Shown here in pieces: positions 62,718 through 64,000 of a stretch of DNA of 64,000 bases. The stretch comes from Apus apus. Lineage: Eukaryota > Chordata > Aves > Apodiformes > Apodidae. How positions within the stretch are numbered: position 1 is the first letter of the stretch; the number at the start of each line of letters is the position of its first letter. The stretch is from contig NC_067305.1 in assembly GCF_020740795.1 (NCBI RefSeq), forward strand, positions 4,402,001 through 4,466,000, in the 5' to 3' direction. Position numbers and translations under genes: made by a program. A model generated the notes under the pieces. It did no database searches, was not told the DNA's origin, and saw only the letters and a list, made by a program, of their open reading frames with translations.

Positions 62718-64000
62718 AACTCGGGGCTGGGGAGCATGAAAGGGTTGTGGCTTTTGTTCTGTTTGCCCAGGGAAGTGCAAATAGAAGTGTCTGTTCACAA
62801 GTGTGGAAAGAGCACTTAGTAGTTCAGTAAATATTTGGTTTTGGTTTCCTGATGCTGGGACCTCATGCCCAGCTGGCACGTTGCTCACATCTGCTGCAAG
62901 AGGACAAGCCACTGGAGTTCTCTGTGTGGTTGGGATGAAATTATCCAGAGCTGAGGGACATGGGACATCTCAGCTGTCCATCCCCTTTTATCCTCCCCTC
63001 CAGTGACAGTGTTACAGTCACAGCTCAATGGCTTTTTCTCGCCTTTTCCCAGCTTTGGTGTTCCCTGTGCCAAGTGCCACCAGCCCTGGAGGTGGCCACA
63101 GGATGTCACTCATGCTGAGGGAACTTCATTGTGTCAGTGGCCAAGCGCAACCTAAAAAGTTGTGCCAGCCCAAGCTGGCAAACGTAGAGGTTACAGGAGG
63201 AAAGGAGTGATGGAGCGAGGACATGGGCTGACTTCCTGGAGGTGTTCCTGTCTCTGGACCTCACTGGGGAGTCACATTCTCAATTTCTGGATGACTCTAC
63301 CTTGCCATCTGCTCCAAACACTCACAGGACTCTGGAGTCTCTGTCTTTTGACAGCAGCTCTTCTGTGCTGGGCCCAAGGATGGCCCCTTTGCAGCTGCAG
63401 CTGTGCCAAGTGTCCTGATGACACTGAAGGACACGAGACAAGCCCTTGTCCTGAACACCAGCAGAGAAGGTCCCTGAGCACTTGGTGACTGCAGTGTTTG
63501 GATGGTGTCCACATTAGCTGTAAGGTCACAGGGTGAGCTTGATTCCCTGCTATCCCTGCAGTGTCTGTAGGGAAGCCACAAGATGCCATGACCATGTTTG
63601 GATCGTGCTGCTGGGATTGTGTAGGACAGGAGCCCCTGGAGCAGCGTGGAGAAGGGCACTTGTGCAGGAGGAACTGCAGCCTCACCAGCACCCTGCACTC
63701 CTGGGGCTTGGGGCTGCTGCTTTCTGGCCCTCACCCTGCGCAAGGAGAGCTGAACAGGACTCCAAGGGGAGCAGAGATCCCTGCCAGAGCTTGTGGGCTG
63801 GGATTTTACTGGCTCTACCCATGTGTGGGTTCCTGCTCTGCTTTGTGAGAGGGACGTGGGCACGTGATGATGGGAGTGTTGTGAGGGGGTGAAGGCTGTG
63901 GGCTGCACAGAAGAGCTGCTCTGCAGCCAAAACCCCTCCCTTTGGGTCCTGCTGAGTCCTGCTCTGTCCCCAGCACCAGCATGGGGACCTTCCTGATGTC
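62718..64000. other. Presumed intron of the arrestin-domain gene; no exon recognised
   Basis: No open frame shows arrestin homology. A possible acceptor at about 63974 (tgtccccag) gives a stop within eight codons in the required phase, so it is not the next exon. Confidence 0.5.

Noticed and set aside
63960-64000. Possible second exon of the arrestin-domain gene after an acceptor at the window end
   Set aside because: In the phase required by exon 1 it reaches a stop after eight codons and lacks arrestin motifs.

Overview
The window reads as bird nuclear DNA. The evidence is about fifteen CR1 LINE fragments with the characteristic CR1 3' tail (ATTCTATGA-like), compact GC-rich promoters, and vertebrate genes in the order known from human 19p13.2 (ARHGEF18, PEX11G, TEX45/SAXO5). 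Gene density and CpG islands suggest a microchromosome, probably the chicken chromosome 28 equivalent; species cannot be fixed from sequence alone.

Layout: (1) about 1.9-37.4 kb, + strand, ARHGEF18 (p114RhoGEF). I could place 27 coding exons with matching splice phases. Upstream exons (1.9-18.5 kb) encode an extra N-terminus with a C1-like zinc finger; exons from 21.6 kb encode a 1,120-residue form with DH, PH and coiled-coil regions, open from ATG to stop. A CpG-island promoter with a non-coding first exon and a 32-bp GC-rich minisatellite lies inside the intron that splits the C1 motif. (2) 37.4-42.1 kb, probable long 3' UTR. (3) 42.1-48.7 kb, intergenic. (4) 49.3-51.1 kb, minus strand, a 589-residue BTB-BACK-Kelch gene of the ENC family, best read as ENC3, the paralogue absent from mammals; it sits between ARHGEF18 and PEX11G, which are neighbours in human. 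(5) 53.9-55.0 kb, minus strand, PEX11G in five exons. (6) 55.1-59.6 kb, + strand, SAXO5/TEX45 in eight exons, head-to-head with PEX11G over 116 bp. One exon has an apparent one-base frame slip at an 11-C run. (7) 61.8 kb to the window end, + strand, first exon of an alpha-arrestin (ARRDC) gene preceded by a 33-bp minisatellite.

The genes are not an operon-like system; they are ordinary host genes: Rho signalling at cell junctions, a Cullin-3 adaptor, peroxisome division, a ciliary/sperm microtubule protein and an arrestin trafficking adaptor. I found no convincing unknown system. The most notable points are the retained ENC3-like gene, the three promoter-linked GC minisatellites of 32, 41 and 33 bp, antisense CR1 copies lying directly upstream of two coding-exon splice acceptors, and the internal ARHGEF18 promoter that would drop half of the C1 domain.
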